A DNA stretch of 57,109 nucleotides from Lentimicrobium sp. (GTDB taxonomy: Bacteria; Bacteroidota; Bacteroidia; Bacteroidales; Lentimicrobiaceae). The notes under the pieces were generated by a model. It was given only the letters and a program-made list of their open reading frames with translations, did no database searches and had not been told where the DNA came from. Where the stretch lies: assembly GCA_023957275.1 (NCBI GenBank), contig JAMLHF010000026.1:1-57109 (forward strand), in the 5' to 3' direction. A program made the translations under genes and the position numbers. Shown here in pieces: positions 18,901 through 27,492 of this stretch; the stretch's first letter is position 1, and each line of letters opens with the position of its first letter.

Positions 18901-20063
18901 AAGCCGTTTATGAAGCCAATGAAATGACTGCTCCGAGGGTAGCCGCCATCACCGTTACCGTTGCCGGGCTTGATCCCCAGACTGTAACCCTTACCCAGGC
19001 CGGGGCAGCACCCACACTCAATGCCAGTCCGCTCACCTTCCAGGTTGGCGCCGAAGCAGGAAGCGTCGAAAGCAGTGTAACTTCAAACACCACATGGACA
19101 GCCGTCAGCAACCAGCCTGAATGGTGTACGGTAACCCCTGCCGGATCGGGCAACGGAACTGTTGACATTCAATATACGGAAAACAGCTGGGCTGCGGTAC
19201 GCACGGCCACCATCACCCTTACGGCCGAAGGCACCAGCCCCGTGGAGCTGATACTGATGCAGGACGGAGCCGAGGCTTTCCTTGCCGTGGAACCGCTGGC
19301 ACTTCAGGTGAGCGCGGATGCCGGTGTTGCTGAGGTTAGTATTCAGGCCAATTTCGAGTGGATTGCCGGATCGGACGCCGACTGGTGCACCGCTGAACCA
19401 CAGACAGGCAACGGAACCGGAACCCTGACCCTGAACTACCAGGAGAACGCTGTTACTGAAGCGCGCACCGCCAGCATCACCATCACGGGCAGCAGCCTGG
19501 AGCAAACGGTCACCCTTACGCAGGAAGCCGCAGCACCCAGCCTGGCCGTGACACCACTGATTGCCGAAGTGCCTTACGAAGCCGGATCTTTCGACTTTAT
19601 CATAACGGCCAATGTTGACTGGTCGGCAGCCGCCGACTCGGCCTGGCTGAATGTTACCGGCACCGGCAGCGGCAACGGGGTATTGTCGGCTGTTTACCAG
19701 ACTAACCCCAATTCCGGTTCAAGAACCAGCATCATTACGGTGAATGCAGCCGGACTTGATCCGCAGCAGGTATCGGTAATCCAGGACGGTACCGGATTGG
19801 GCATAGTTGAAAACGGCAGCGAATCCATCAGAATTTATCCCAACCCCGCAAAGGACGAGTTTATAGTGGAGGTTAATCCTGCCGATTTCCCCGAATTTAA
19901 GGTACAACTGCTGAACCTTACGGGTACCGAAATACTCTCGAAACAATGCAGCGGCAAGGAAAAATATGTGATTGACATCAGCACGGTGAGATCAGGATCC
20001 TATATGATCCGCATCAATTCCGGCGAAAAAATGATCAATCATGTTATGGTGATTATGAAATAA
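15960..20063 (+). CDS. Large secreted PKD-CUB-FN3-BACON protein with type A T9SS sorting domain
   Basis: The protein has 1367 residues with a signal peptide (MKITYTLLLSLLCAAASVFAQ). Residues ~100-525 resemble a beta-propeller-like secreted domain (NGTAGPNHYMQTVNTTYAIY). Two PKD domains follow at ~530-617 and ~620-700. A CUB domain lies at ~710-822 (TCSGTFYDAGGPSQNYGNN, then CANDYLSVHNG and KWCGSDTPGVITS). An FN3 domain lies at ~825-928. Four BACON domains span ~930-1277, each ending in a TVTLTQAG-like strand; three carry the family's WCTV/WCTA motif. The C-terminus (RIYPNPAKDEFIVEV to MINHVMVIMK) is a type A sorting domain. BACON and PKD modules usually bind glycans or proteins; no catalytic site is seen. 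A strong terminator follows. Confidence 0.9.
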   Translation: MKITYTLLLSLLCAAASVFAQDSIVKPAVVGHGTLIGVTPPLRDLPPLTQSEWDEMEAKAHEKLLNPKLRTRTYPYAETALPKGPDGVWQKTMGTNKAMQSDPIVNFQGQTSPYFPPDENGTAGPNHYMQTVNTTYAIYSKTGTLLAGPTNMNLLFGSVPGANCNDGDPIILYDEMADRWMAAEFSLCGSPDRMLVAVSATNDPTGSWYQYSFNMGGMPDYEKFGIWPDGYYMGTNTSNNTDIYVFEREVMLNGGTNPKMVSFDNPWRPGSVDGFMMVPPVDNDGPAAPAGSPGIFIAHQDDAFGGSADQLWIYELDVDWTTTSNSTFTRVQQINVEPFDSNFGNNWNNIKQPGTSQELDAIPQVIMNVPQYRNFGSYQTIICCHTVDVDATDHAGIRWYELRRTSGDWTIRQQGTYAPDEHSRWMGSIMLNGSNELALGYSVSSSSVYPGIRYTGQTAEEYAQASGIMDVPEGIIWEGTASQTGANRWGDYSLLSVDPADDETFWYTNQYVSGGQRTRIASFNIGPLGPNASFIANNTLPCIDETVNFTDISTGGPVSWSWSFLPNTVTFVEGTNSNSQNPRVQFNALGSYSVTLSATNAGGSNAVTQTNYITVNEANAAFSATPQNIVVNNPVQFIDESTCDVTSWNWNFGEGAEPATATGPGPHQVIYVTTGTKTVALTVNGNNTMTRSDYINVIPDSFNMSNITINTCSGTFYDAGGPSQNYGNNLNQTMVFRSAIPGNQLRVEFTGFELESSANCANDYLSVHNGLTPFAPQLGKWCGSDTPGVITSDNGSGALTFVFRSNASGNYPGWMATISCFSPVTAPQTFTAIALSDSEIGLEWQKNAENNDVLIAWSETGIGQPVNGTTYTTGEVLPGGGTVLYTGSLNEFTHSGLNALTTYNYKAFSMTPAMDYSPGLEASATTLNAPPTLAVSPVNIEVDENQGNASFTVTSNSLWSAVSDAEWCTVTPSGNGNGTIEAVYEANEMTAPRVAAITVTVAGLDPQTVTLTQAGAAPTLNASPLTFQVGAEAGSVESSVTSNTTWTAVSNQPEWCTVTPAGSGNGTVDIQYTENSWAAVRTATITLTAEGTSPVELILMQDGAEAFLAVEPLALQVSADAGVAEVSIQANFEWIAGSDADWCTAEPQTGNGTGTLTLNYQENAVTEARTASITITGSSLEQTVTLTQEAAAPSLAVTPLIAEVPYEAGSFDFIITANVDWSAAADSAWLNVTGTGSGNGVLSAVYQTNPNSGSRTSIITVNAAGLDPQQVSVIQDGTGLGIVENGSESIRIYPNPAKDEFIVEVNPADFPEFKVQLLNLTGTEILSKQCSGKEKYVIDISTVRSGSYMIRINSGEKMINHVMVIMK

Positions 20064-20098
20064 CAGAACATGGGCATTCCCTGCAGAACATCAACATT

Positions 20099-20131
20099 CG
20101 GGCGCTTCAGGCAGAAGCGTCCGTTTTTTTT
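20099..20131 (+). terminator. Strong Rho-independent terminator
   Basis: A ten-pair stem CGGGCGCTTC/GAAGCGTCCG (one G-T pair) with loop AGGCA is followed by eight T residues. It lies 36 bases after the stop of the BACON/CUB gene and ends that transcript before the glyA promoter. The rest of the gap to 20305 shows nothing further. Confidence 0.9.
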
Positions 20132-20284
20132 GTCCGGGCTTCCGCAGATAAACCTGCCGGAATATCCGGGCAGGCAATACCGGTGCAGTCGATCCGCCAG
20201 GCGGTCCGGGCAGCATCTGACAGACGCTCCGACTTTTGTGAAACTCAGGCGTTTTGGCTTAGTATTTAAAATTAGGCTTCACCA

Positions 20285-20313
20285 TTGGCGGTGAATTACT
20301 TTTTATACCTTTG
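20285..20313 (+). promoter_or_regulatory. Promoter for glyA
   Basis: TTG at 20285-20287 and TACCTTTG at 20306-20313 are 18 bases apart, close to the Bacteroidetes -33/-7 arrangement. The start of transcription would be near 20320, giving a leader of about 60 bases. The match shows that an in-frame TTG at 20311 lies inside the promoter and is not the glyA start. Confidence 0.65.
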
Positions 20314-20382
20314 CACTGTCAAAACACGGCATTTACGAAGGTCATATTGCACAAAATCAAACATATAAACTACAATTTCATC

Positions 20383-21663
20383 ATGAAAAAAGACAAGCAG
20401 GTTTTTGACCTCATCAAGCAGGAGAAAGAGCGTCAGATGCATGGCATTGAGTTGATTGCTTCTGAAAATTTTGTCAGCCAGCAGGTGCTCGATGCCATGG
20501 GTTCGGTACTTACCAACAAATACGCCGAAGGATATCCCGGAAAGCGTTATTATGGTGGTTGTCAGATTGTTGACCAAACAGAGCAACTGGCCATTGACCG
20601 CGCCAAGGCGTTGTTTGGTGCTGAATGGGCCAATGTGCAGCCCCACTCGGGCGCCCAGGCCAATATGGCTGTACTGATGACCGTGCTGAAACCCGGAGAT
20701 ACCTTTATGGGGCTGAACCTGGCGCATGGCGGACACCTTTCGCACGGATCGCCTGTGAACTCATCGGGTATCCTTTACAAACCGGTTGCTTACGGTGTGG
20801 AAGAGGAAACCGGCACCATCAACTATGACAAGATGGAAGCCGTGGCCCTGGAGACCAGGCCCAAACTTATCATTGCCGGCGCTTCAGCCTACTCACGCGA
20901 CTGGGATTACAAGCGCATGCGGGCAATTGCCGACAAGATCGGCGCCCTGTTGCTTGCCGATGTGGCCCACCCCGCCGGAATGATTGCGCGCGGCCTGCTC
21001 AATGATCCTATTCCTTACTGTCACTTTGTAACCACTACCACCCACAAAACACTTCGCGGCCCCCGCGGTGGTATGATCCTGATGGGCAAAGACTTCGAAA
21101 ATCCATGGGGATTGAAAACACCCAAGGGCGAAATAAAAATGATGTCGGCACTGCTTGATTCAGCCGTATTCCCGGGCGTTCAGGGCGGTCCGCTGGAGCA
21201 TGTGATCGCTTCCAAGGCCGTTGCTTTCGGCGAGGCCCTCAGCGACGAGTTTATGGAGTATATTATCCAGGTGAAGAAAAACGCCCAGGTAATGGCCAAA
21301 GCTTTTGTTGACAAAGGCTACCACGTTATCTCCGGAGGCACCGACAACCACCTGATGCTGATCGACCTCCGTTCCAAATTCCCCGATCTTACCGGAAAGG
21401 TGGCTGAGAACACCCTGGTGAAAGCCGATATTACCATCAATAAAAACATGGTTCCCTTCGACAGCCGTTCACCGTTTACCACCTCCGGCATCCGCGTCGG
21501 AACCCCCGCCATTACCACCCGCGGGCTGAAAGAAGAACACATGGGAATTATAGTAAACCTGATTGACGAAGTACTTTCGAATCCGGAAGACGAAACGGTG
21601 GTTGATGCCGTCCGGGAAAAAGTAAATGAAATGATGAGCGGATTTCCGCTGTTTGCCTGGTAA
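20383..21663 (+). CDS. glyA: Serine hydroxymethyltransferase
   Basis: GlyA converts serine and tetrahydrofolate to glycine and 5,10-methylene-tetrahydrofolate, using pyridoxal phosphate in the cytosol. Starting at the ATG at 20383 ([11 protein letters not shown]) the protein is 426 residues, the usual length. Visible motifs are [49 protein letters not shown] and the PLP-lysine motif [14 protein letters not shown] (Lys222). Upstream in-frame codons to 20311 are rejected because they overlap the promoter. The gene is monocistronic, with its own promoter and a terminator 25 bases after the stop. Confidence 0.98.
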   Translation: MKKDKQVFDLIKQEKERQMHGIELIASENFVSQQVLDAMGSVLTNKYAEGYPGKRYYGGCQIVDQTEQLAIDRAKALFGAEWANVQPHSGAQANMAVLMTVLKPGDTFMGLNLAHGGHLSHGSPVNSSGILYKPVAYGVEEETGTINYDKMEAVALETRPKLIIAGASAYSRDWDYKRMRAIADKIGALLLADVAHPAGMIARGLLNDPIPYCHFVTTTTHKTLRGPRGGMILMGKDFENPWGLKTPKGEIKMMSALLDSAVFPGVQGGPLEHVIASKAVAFGEALSDEFMEYIIQVKKNAQVMAKAFVDKGYHVISGGTDNHLMLIDLRSKFPDLTGKVAENTLVKADITINKNMVPFDSRSPFTTSGIRVGTPAITTRGLKEEHMGIIVNLIDEVLSNPEDETVVDAVREKVNEMMSGFPLFAW

Positions 21664-21687
21664 TCCATCTTCATGAGTCATATACAA

Positions 21688-21715
21688 AGTCACCCGCAAC
21701 AAGGTGGCTTTTTTT
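21688..21715 (+). terminator. Rho-independent terminator of glyA
   Basis: The stem AGTCACC/GGTGGCT (one T-G pair) with an eight-base loop is followed by seven T residues, 25 bases after the glyA stop. Confidence 0.85.
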
Positions 21716-21851
21716 ATTCCCTGAAACAAGCTTTTCAGGCCAGACCTCTGTATCTGACAGGGAAACAACTGTAAACTAAGCGCAGGGGGAATACCGGCAA
21801 CCATGAAGCCCGGAAAATTACTAATTTAGCCATGACAACATATCCACACGC

Positions 21852-22679
21852 ATGAGAAATTTTTTCAGAGATGTAAACATTATTCTGGACAGCTATTATG
21901 ACAGGCTGGTTGACATAACGCCAAAGCTGCTTCTGGCTATTATCGTGATGACCGGAGTTTGGTTTCTGGCAGGAACAGTTCGAAAAACCGCCGGTATCAG
22001 ACTCAAAAGGAACATGGACGACCCGTTGCTTGCGGGATTTCTTGCCACCCTGCTTCGGCTGGCTATTTTAGTTGCGGGGCTTTTGGTAGCGTTGCGGATT
22101 CTTGGATTCGGAGGCATCACTGCCAGCATTCTGGCAGGTGCGGGAATTTCAGCTTTCGTAATTGGTTTTGCCCTTCGCGATATCGGGGAAAACTTCCTTG
22201 CCGGGATACTGATGGCGTTCAAGCGACCTTTCCGGGTAGGCGATTTTATTGAAACGGGAAATCCGCCGAACACCGTCAAAGGGCGGGTAGTTTCGCTGAA
22301 CATCCGGGTTACGCAATTGAAAACTCCCGACGGGAAAGATGTATACATCCCCAATGCCAGTATTATTAAAACTCCGCTTTTCAATTATACTGTTGATGGG
22401 TTCCTGCGCCTTGACTTCACGGTAAATCTTCCGGCCGGGCAAGACTATGCCGCAATGATCACAGAAATGGAAAATGCGGCAGGCCGGGTAGACGGGGTGC
22501 TTATCACGGGAAGAGAGCCAGTGGTAACGATCAGCGGAATTACTTCGGACAGACCTGAAGCCAGCGTAAGTTTCTGGATCGACACCTCCACTACGCCGCG
22601 CAAAGAGGAAAGCATTAAATCGGATGTGATTCTGGCTGTGCAAAGGATCGTTGAAAATTCCACTCCTAATCATATATAA
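21852..22679 (+). CDS. Small-conductance mechanosensitive channel (MscS family)
   Basis: The 275-residue protein has three N-terminal membrane helices: near 22-40 (PKLLLAIIVMTGVWFLA), near 62-85 (LATLLRLAILVAGLLVALRI) and the pore helix TM3 (ITASILAGAGISAFVIGFALRD, about 90-112). The MscS beta-domain follows (PFRVGDFIETG, YIPNASIIKTPLFNYT). The length is close to E. coli MscS. Such channels open under membrane tension and release solutes on osmotic downshock. Its stop codon TAA is immediately followed by the ATG of pfkA, so the two are probably translated from one message. Confidence 0.94.
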   Translation: MRNFFRDVNIILDSYYDRLVDITPKLLLAIIVMTGVWFLAGTVRKTAGIRLKRNMDDPLLAGFLATLLRLAILVAGLLVALRILGFGGITASILAGAGISAFVIGFALRDIGENFLAGILMAFKRPFRVGDFIETGNPPNTVKGRVVSLNIRVTQLKTPDGKDVYIPNASIIKTPLFNYTVDGFLRLDFTVNLPAGQDYAAMITEMENAAGRVDGVLITGREPVVTISGITSDRPEASVSFWIDTSTTPRKEESIKSDVILAVQRIVENSTPNHI

Positions 22680-23663
22680 ATGCGCACCATGAATGAAATT
22701 AAAAGAATTGCCGTACTAACATCCGGGGGCGATGCTCCGGGTATGAACGCAGCCATCAGGGCGGTGGTGCGTTCGGGCATCTCACGAGGGCTCGAAGTAT
22801 TTGGCGTAATCAGGGGTTATGAAGGGCTGATCGGCAATGAAATCAAGCAATTGCTGTCGGCAGATGTGAGCAACATCATCCAAACCGGGGGAACCATTCT
22901 AAAAACCGCCCGCAGCGAGGAGTTTATGACAGCGGCAGGCAGGCTGAAGGCTTTTGAAAATTTAAAAAACCAGGACATCGAAGGGCTGATTGTGATCGGA
23001 GGAGACGGTTCATTTGCCGGCGCCAGCCAGTTTGCCATAGAACACAACTTTCCGGTAGTCGGGATTCCGGGCACCATCGACAACGACCTCTACGGAACCG
23101 ATTATACCATCGGGTACGACACCGCGCTCAATACAGTGGTGGATGCCGTGGATAAAATACGCGACACGGCCAGCTCGCACAACCGCATCTTTTTTGTTGA
23201 AGTAATGGGCCGCGAAGCCGGTTTTATCGCCCTTCGCAGCGGCATTGCCTCCGGGGCCGAAGCCATCCTTATTCCGGAAGTGGAAGGCCAGCTGAAGAAA
23301 CTGATGAAAACCATGGCGGGCCGGGGAAAAATAAAAAAATCTTCCATCATCATTGTGGCCGAAGGTGAAAGAGAAGCCAGTATCTGGGAAATGGCTGACC
23401 TGGTCAGGAAAGAAATTCCGGGCTCGGATGTCAGGGTTTCCATTCTGGGTCACATTCAAAGAGGAGGCAGGCCAACAGCCTACGACCGCGTATCGGCAAG
23501 CAGAATGGGGATTGCCGCTACAGAAGCACTGATCAGTCATCAGTACAATGTAATGATCGGGCTGGTCAACAACAAAATATCCCTGGTTCCCCTGAGTCAA
23601 ACCATTAAAATGCATAAGGAAGTTAACCGCGACCTGCTGTCAATCGTTGACCTGCTGACCTGA
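22680..23663 (+). CDS. pfkA: ATP-dependent 6-phosphofructokinase
   Basis: PfkA phosphorylates fructose 6-phosphate to fructose 1,6-bisphosphate in glycolysis. The 327-residue protein carries TSGGDAPGMNAAIRA, the ATP-binding GGDGSFAGA (Gly rather than Asp at the key position points to ATP rather than pyrophosphate as donor), the catalytic PGTIDNDL (Asp134), EVMGREAGFIAL and GHIQRGGRPTAYDR. The ATG directly follows the MscS stop codon; a second in-frame ATG at 22689 is an alternative start. A co-transcribed mechanosensitive channel is an unusual neighbour. Confidence 0.97.
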   Translation: MRTMNEIKRIAVLTSGGDAPGMNAAIRAVVRSGISRGLEVFGVIRGYEGLIGNEIKQLLSADVSNIIQTGGTILKTARSEEFMTAAGRLKAFENLKNQDIEGLIVIGGDGSFAGASQFAIEHNFPVVGIPGTIDNDLYGTDYTIGYDTALNTVVDAVDKIRDTASSHNRIFFVEVMGREAGFIALRSGIASGAEAILIPEVEGQLKKLMKTMAGRGKIKKSSIIIVAEGEREASIWEMADLVRKEIPGSDVRVSILGHIQRGGRPTAYDRVSASRMGIAATEALISHQYNVMIGLVNNKISLVPLSQTIKMHKEVNRDLLSIVDLLT

Positions 23664-23714
23664 CCATATAAACTGCCCGACCTTTTTCTCTCAACCTGAA
23701 AAACTGCCACAACA

Positions 23715-25445
23715 ATGATGAAATACCTTTTACCGGCAATGATGCTGATACTTGTTGCCGCCTGCAACCAACCTGAACAGCAGCCGGTAAACCCGGCGAA
23801 CCGCGCTGCAGATATCCGCGACAGCATAAGAAAAATAAAAGAAACCAGATTTTCGGAAGCCAGGCTGGCTTCAGCCGATGTCATCAGAGAGATCATTGAA
23901 ACCAGGCAGCCCGGCGACCGGTACAAGGCGCAGGGTGTCTCCCTGTACTCTTCAGTGTTGTTGCCAAAAATTTACATTGACAACAACTTCAACCTCTTGT
24001 GGATCAATAATTTTGATTCACTGAACAAAGTGGAGGAAATGGCGGCATTTCTTGAGGACATTGAGTATCACGGGCTCAGGCCGGAGCACTATCACGCTTC
24101 CGAGATCAGCGTTGCCCTGACGGAACTGTCAAAGGACAGCTCACTGATTTTCAATAAAACGTATCTGGCCAACCTCGATCTCCTGCTCAGTGATGCCTGG
24201 TTTATGGCAGCTTCACATCTTTATTTCGGCAAAATCGACCCTGAAAGTCTCGAAGCGCAGTGGGGCATCCGAAGAGACAAGCCCGACATCCCGTTTGACC
24301 TGAATCTGAAGACCATGCTCAGAGAAGAAACCGTTGAAGAAGGATTCAGGCACTTTTATCCGCCCCATCCGGGCTATGAAGCCATGGTTGCAGAAGCGAA
24401 AAGGCTCACCAGGATGAAGGACGAAGATTTCAGCATCAAAGTGAACCTGAAAAACAGCTCCCTCAAACCGGGAGACTCCTCGGCAACTATTTCTGAAATT
24501 AAAAGAAAACTAGCATTTCTGGGTTTATATGTGCCCGATACCCTGACAAATCCTGATAAATATGACGACAGGATGTTGGAATCGGTCAAGAAACTTCAGG
24601 AACAGTTTGGCTACAACACCGACGGCGCCATAGGGAAAAACGCGCTCAGAGCCCTGAACATGACTGTGGAGCAACGGATTGACCAGCTTTATGTCAATAT
24701 GGAGCGCCTCAGGTGGATGCCCGACTCACTGGAACACACTTATATTCAGGTAAATATTGCAGATTTCACCCTGGATGTCTTCAGGGAAGGCGACACCCTG
24801 TTACGCATGCGAACCATTGTGGGGAAGGAATATCGTGAAACCCCGGTGTTCAATGCACGCATCACTTACCTGGTATTCAGCCCCTCATGGACTGTACCGC
24901 CGACCATTCAGCGCAATGATGTAATTCCTGAAGTACGCAGAAATGCCGGATATCTTGCTGCGAAAAACATGAAAGTCTATGATTCTAAAGGCAGGCTGGT
25001 GGATCCCGCAAATGTAAACTGGAGCCGCGATGGCATGCGCTATACCATCAGGCAGTCACCGGGAGTCCAAAACGCCCTTGGCAAGGTGAAATTCATGTTT
25101 CCGAACAAACACAATGTTTACCTCCACGATACCCCTTCGCGGAGTCTTTTCGCCCGCGATGAACGAACTTTCAGTTCGGGCTGCATCCGTATCGAAAAGC
25201 CTTATGAACTTGCCGGTATATTGATGTCAGAAATGGAAGAGTGGACCCCGGAGCGCATCCGGCAAGCCATGGAAGCCGGCATTGAAAAGACTGTAGTACT
25301 TAAAAATCCGGCCGGGGTATATCTCACCTACCTCACGGCCTGGGGAACAAAAAAAGGCGTCATTCATTACCGTGCTGATATTTACAACCGCGATGCTGAA
25401 ATGCTGAAAGCACTCAGAGAAAAGCATACCAAATGGAAAACCTGA
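23715..25445 (+). CDS. YcbB/LdtD-type L,D-transpeptidase lipoprotein
   Basis: The protein has 576 residues with a lipoprotein signal (MMKYLLPAMMLILVAACN, Cys near 18). An N-terminal scaffold domain (about 60-250) is followed by a peptidoglycan-binding helical domain (about 250-320; ISEIKRKLAFLGLY, VKKLQEQFGYNTDGAIGKN). The YkuD catalytic domain lies at about 340-530, with YLHDTPSRSLFARDERTFSS leading to GCIRI and catalytic Cys490. These enzymes make 3-3 cross-links in peptidoglycan or attach proteins to it. It lies 51 bases after pfkA and 129 bases before a second, unrelated L,D-transpeptidase. Confidence 0.93.
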   Translation: MMKYLLPAMMLILVAACNQPEQQPVNPANRAADIRDSIRKIKETRFSEARLASADVIREIIETRQPGDRYKAQGVSLYSSVLLPKIYIDNNFNLLWINNFDSLNKVEEMAAFLEDIEYHGLRPEHYHASEISVALTELSKDSSLIFNKTYLANLDLLLSDAWFMAASHLYFGKIDPESLEAQWGIRRDKPDIPFDLNLKTMLREETVEEGFRHFYPPHPGYEAMVAEAKRLTRMKDEDFSIKVNLKNSSLKPGDSSATISEIKRKLAFLGLYVPDTLTNPDKYDDRMLESVKKLQEQFGYNTDGAIGKNALRALNMTVEQRIDQLYVNMERLRWMPDSLEHTYIQVNIADFTLDVFREGDTLLRMRTIVGKEYRETPVFNARITYLVFSPSWTVPPTIQRNDVIPEVRRNAGYLAAKNMKVYDSKGRLVDPANVNWSRDGMRYTIRQSPGVQNALGKVKFMFPNKHNVYLHDTPSRSLFARDERTFSSGCIRIEKPYELAGILMSEMEEWTPERIRQAMEAGIEKTVVLKNPAGVYLTYLTAWGTKKGVIHYRADIYNRDAEMLKALREKHTKWKT

Positions 25446-25574
25446 GCATGGAAATAATTTCAGTACCCTGATCCGGTCCGGGCTTTCACTTTTTTTTATC
25501 CGTACGGTAAAAGCAATTGAAGAAATGCAGATTTTTGCGGCACGACATCGAAGTTAAAATCAATCAATTCTAAA

Positions 25575-26246
25575 GTGCCTGTTATCAAATATTTGCGCAT
25601 ACTGCTACTGACAGCGGTCTGCTTGTTATATGCACCATTCCCTTCGTTCAATGCGCTGGCCGGTGAACCACTGACCACCGGAAAAACAACCGAAGCGTTT
25701 AACTTTTCCGCCTTTGCTGACAAATTAAATCCTTCGCTTATCCGGAGTTTATTTGAGCGGTTGCCAGGCTTTCTGCCTATGGCCAGCAATAAAATCATTA
25801 CCATTATTGACTTTTCTCTGCCCAGCACCGCCCGCCGTTTATGGACCATCAATCTGGAAACCGGTGAAGTCCTTTTTAACACCCTGGTTGCGCACGGAAA
25901 AAACACGGGGCAAAACATCGCTGAGAAATTCTCGAACATTCCGCAATCCTATCAGAGCAGTCTGGGGTTCTATCTGACCGACCAGGTTTATACAGGGAAA
26001 CACGGACATTCACTAAGGTTAAAGGGGCTTGAGAAAAACGTCAACGACAAGGCATGGGAGCGGGCCATTGTGATCCACGGGGCCGATTATGTGAGCGAAT
26101 CATTTATCAAAGCGCACGGACGACTTGGGCGCAGCCACGGCTGCCCTGCTATTCCGCCCGAAATCACCGAAGATTTCATCAGTACCATCAAGGAGGGCTC
26201 TCTCCTTTTCATTTATCATCCCGGATATGATCAGCGCGCCGGCTGA
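25575..26246 (+). CDS. Murein L,D-transpeptidase catalytic domain protein (YkuD_2 family)
   Basis: The 223-residue protein starts at GTG with a signal peptide (YLRILLLTAVCLLYAPF, cleaved near ALAGE). The YkuD_2 (PF13645) domain fills the rest: DFSLPSTARRLWTINLETGE, then VIHGADYVSESF and GRLGRSHGCPAIP, with the likely catalytic Cys190. This family is a distant relative of YkuD and acts on peptide stems of peptidoglycan in the periplasm. No ATG is in frame at a sensible distance upstream, so GTG is the best start. It shares no length or domain layout with the preceding LdtD-type gene, so this is not a simple duplication. Confidence 0.87.
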   Translation: MPVIKYLRILLLTAVCLLYAPFPSFNALAGEPLTTGKTTEAFNFSAFADKLNPSLIRSLFERLPGFLPMASNKIITIIDFSLPSTARRLWTINLETGEVLFNTLVAHGKNTGQNIAEKFSNIPQSYQSSLGFYLTDQVYTGKHGHSLRLKGLEKNVNDKAWERAIVIHGADYVSESFIKAHGRLGRSHGCPAIPPEITEDFISTIKEGSLLFIYHPGYDQRAG

Positions 26247-26262
26247 TGCAGCATACTGCATC
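26245..26262 (+). terminator. Hairpin between convergent genes, possible terminator
   Basis: The perfect seven-pair stem GATGCAG/CTGCATC with loop CATA overlaps the TGA of the YkuD_2 gene and is followed by TTGTTAATT, a weak T-rich tract. It sits between two converging genes. Confidence 0.5.
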
Positions 26263-26294
26263 TTGTTAATTACTTCTTCCGGCATTAAAACCGT

Positions 26295-27293
26295 TTAAAA
26301 ATGGTAGTTAAAGCCGAATAAAATATCTATCCCGGATCCGTCAGGAGTTCTCAGCCGATTGTCCAAGGGTGCATACCCGCCTCCGGATTCAAATTTATAA
26401 GCCGCATTGTAATATTTCAACCCGTAAATGACCGACCATTTTTCTGAAGGGTTCATTTCAAATATGCCCGTTACATGAAATCCGGCAGTACCTCCATAAC
26501 TCCAGCTATCGTCAAAACCGCCGGCAACTTTGCTCCCCTTGATTTTCAGTTCAGGAGCCAGGAAAAGGTCAGGCCCTGCACCCAGTTTGATCCGCATGGC
26601 ATCACCGCCGTCGATGGGAATGATAAACGAAGGAGTGAGAGAGACACTAAAGCGGTCGAAGTCAGCGCTGGCGTTTTTCAGGTAAGGCCTCAGGCCGCTG
26701 CGCTGGTAATTTGCTTCAACAGCCAGGTCGAAATGCCGGCTGAGCTCATAGCCATATCGGATCCCTACGCCCAAACCACCTCCGAAACTGACCTTTGAAT
26801 CGTCCCCGTCAACGGTGGTAAACATCGGGAAATTTTCAAACCCGAATCCTACGCCAAGGCTGATGCCGATCCGGTGATCAGGCCGGTCGACAGGTAAATT
26901 GCTGCCATCCAGTTCGCGCAACTCCCCGCTCCGGATAACCGGAAGCGCTGAAACGCTGTCAACAAGGATTAACTCGGGCACCGACGACCAGAAAGTCATC
27001 TTCAGCCCCATCCGGATATAGTATATGCGGTCCTCTTCCACTTTCAGGATCAGATCCGGTTGCACGGATTTATTGATCCGGAAGGTATAATCGCCAGGTG
27101 TCGCATCGAATGAATAAAAGGATGCATTCTTCAGCCGGATCAGCAATGTGTCGTTAACGTTAATTTTATAGGTTACCACTGATCCCTGGTAGATGTTCTC
27201 CCGGTAAAGCACGATGCTGCTTTTGTTCTGTCCGCTTGTAAACAAAGAAAGCAGCATGAATGCCGCCATTCCGGTAAAAAAGATCCGATTCAT
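26295..27293 (-). CDS. DUF2846-like outer-membrane beta-barrel protein
   Basis: The protein has 332 residues with a signal peptide (MNRIFFTGMAAFMLLSLFTSGQ). Residues ~25-120 look like the DUF2846 domain (SIVLYRENIYQGSVVTYKIN, YTFRINKSVQPDLILKVEED). The C-terminal ~200 residues alternate polar and hydrophobic residues as in an outer-membrane barrel (IGISLGVGFGFENFP, GGLGVGIRYGYELSRHFDLA) and end in an aromatic F (GFNYHF), as outer-membrane proteins do. The function is unknown. It is downstream of and on the same strand as the Kef-type antiporter, about 200 bases away, with no clear promoter in the gap. Confidence 0.72.
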   Translation of the reverse strand: MNRIFFTGMAAFMLLSLFTSGQNKSSIVLYRENIYQGSVVTYKINVNDTLLIRLKNASFYSFDATPGDYTFRINKSVQPDLILKVEEDRIYYIRMGLKMTFWSSVPELILVDSVSALPVIRSGELRELDGSNLPVDRPDHRIGISLGVGFGFENFPMFTTVDGDDSKVSFGGGLGVGIRYGYELSRHFDLAVEANYQRSGLRPYLKNASADFDRFSVSLTPSFIIPIDGGDAMRIKLGAGPDLFLAPELKIKGSKVAGGFDDSWSYGGTAGFHVTGIFEMNPSEKWSVIYGLKYYNAAYKFESGGGYAPLDNRLRTPDGSGIDILFGFNYHF

Positions 27294-27492
27294 CTTTACT
27301 GTTTTTAATGAATGAAATAGAATTATTACCGGCTATCCGGGGTTATCCGGGAGTTCAGGCGGAAAGTTTTTATAATATCAAACCGCCATTGACTTCACGG
27401 GCAGAAATATAAAGTAAATATAATGAATATTTCAATAACAACGGCACACCTGGTTGAAAAGAATGTCCGGTCATTCAACACTCGGGAGAGAA

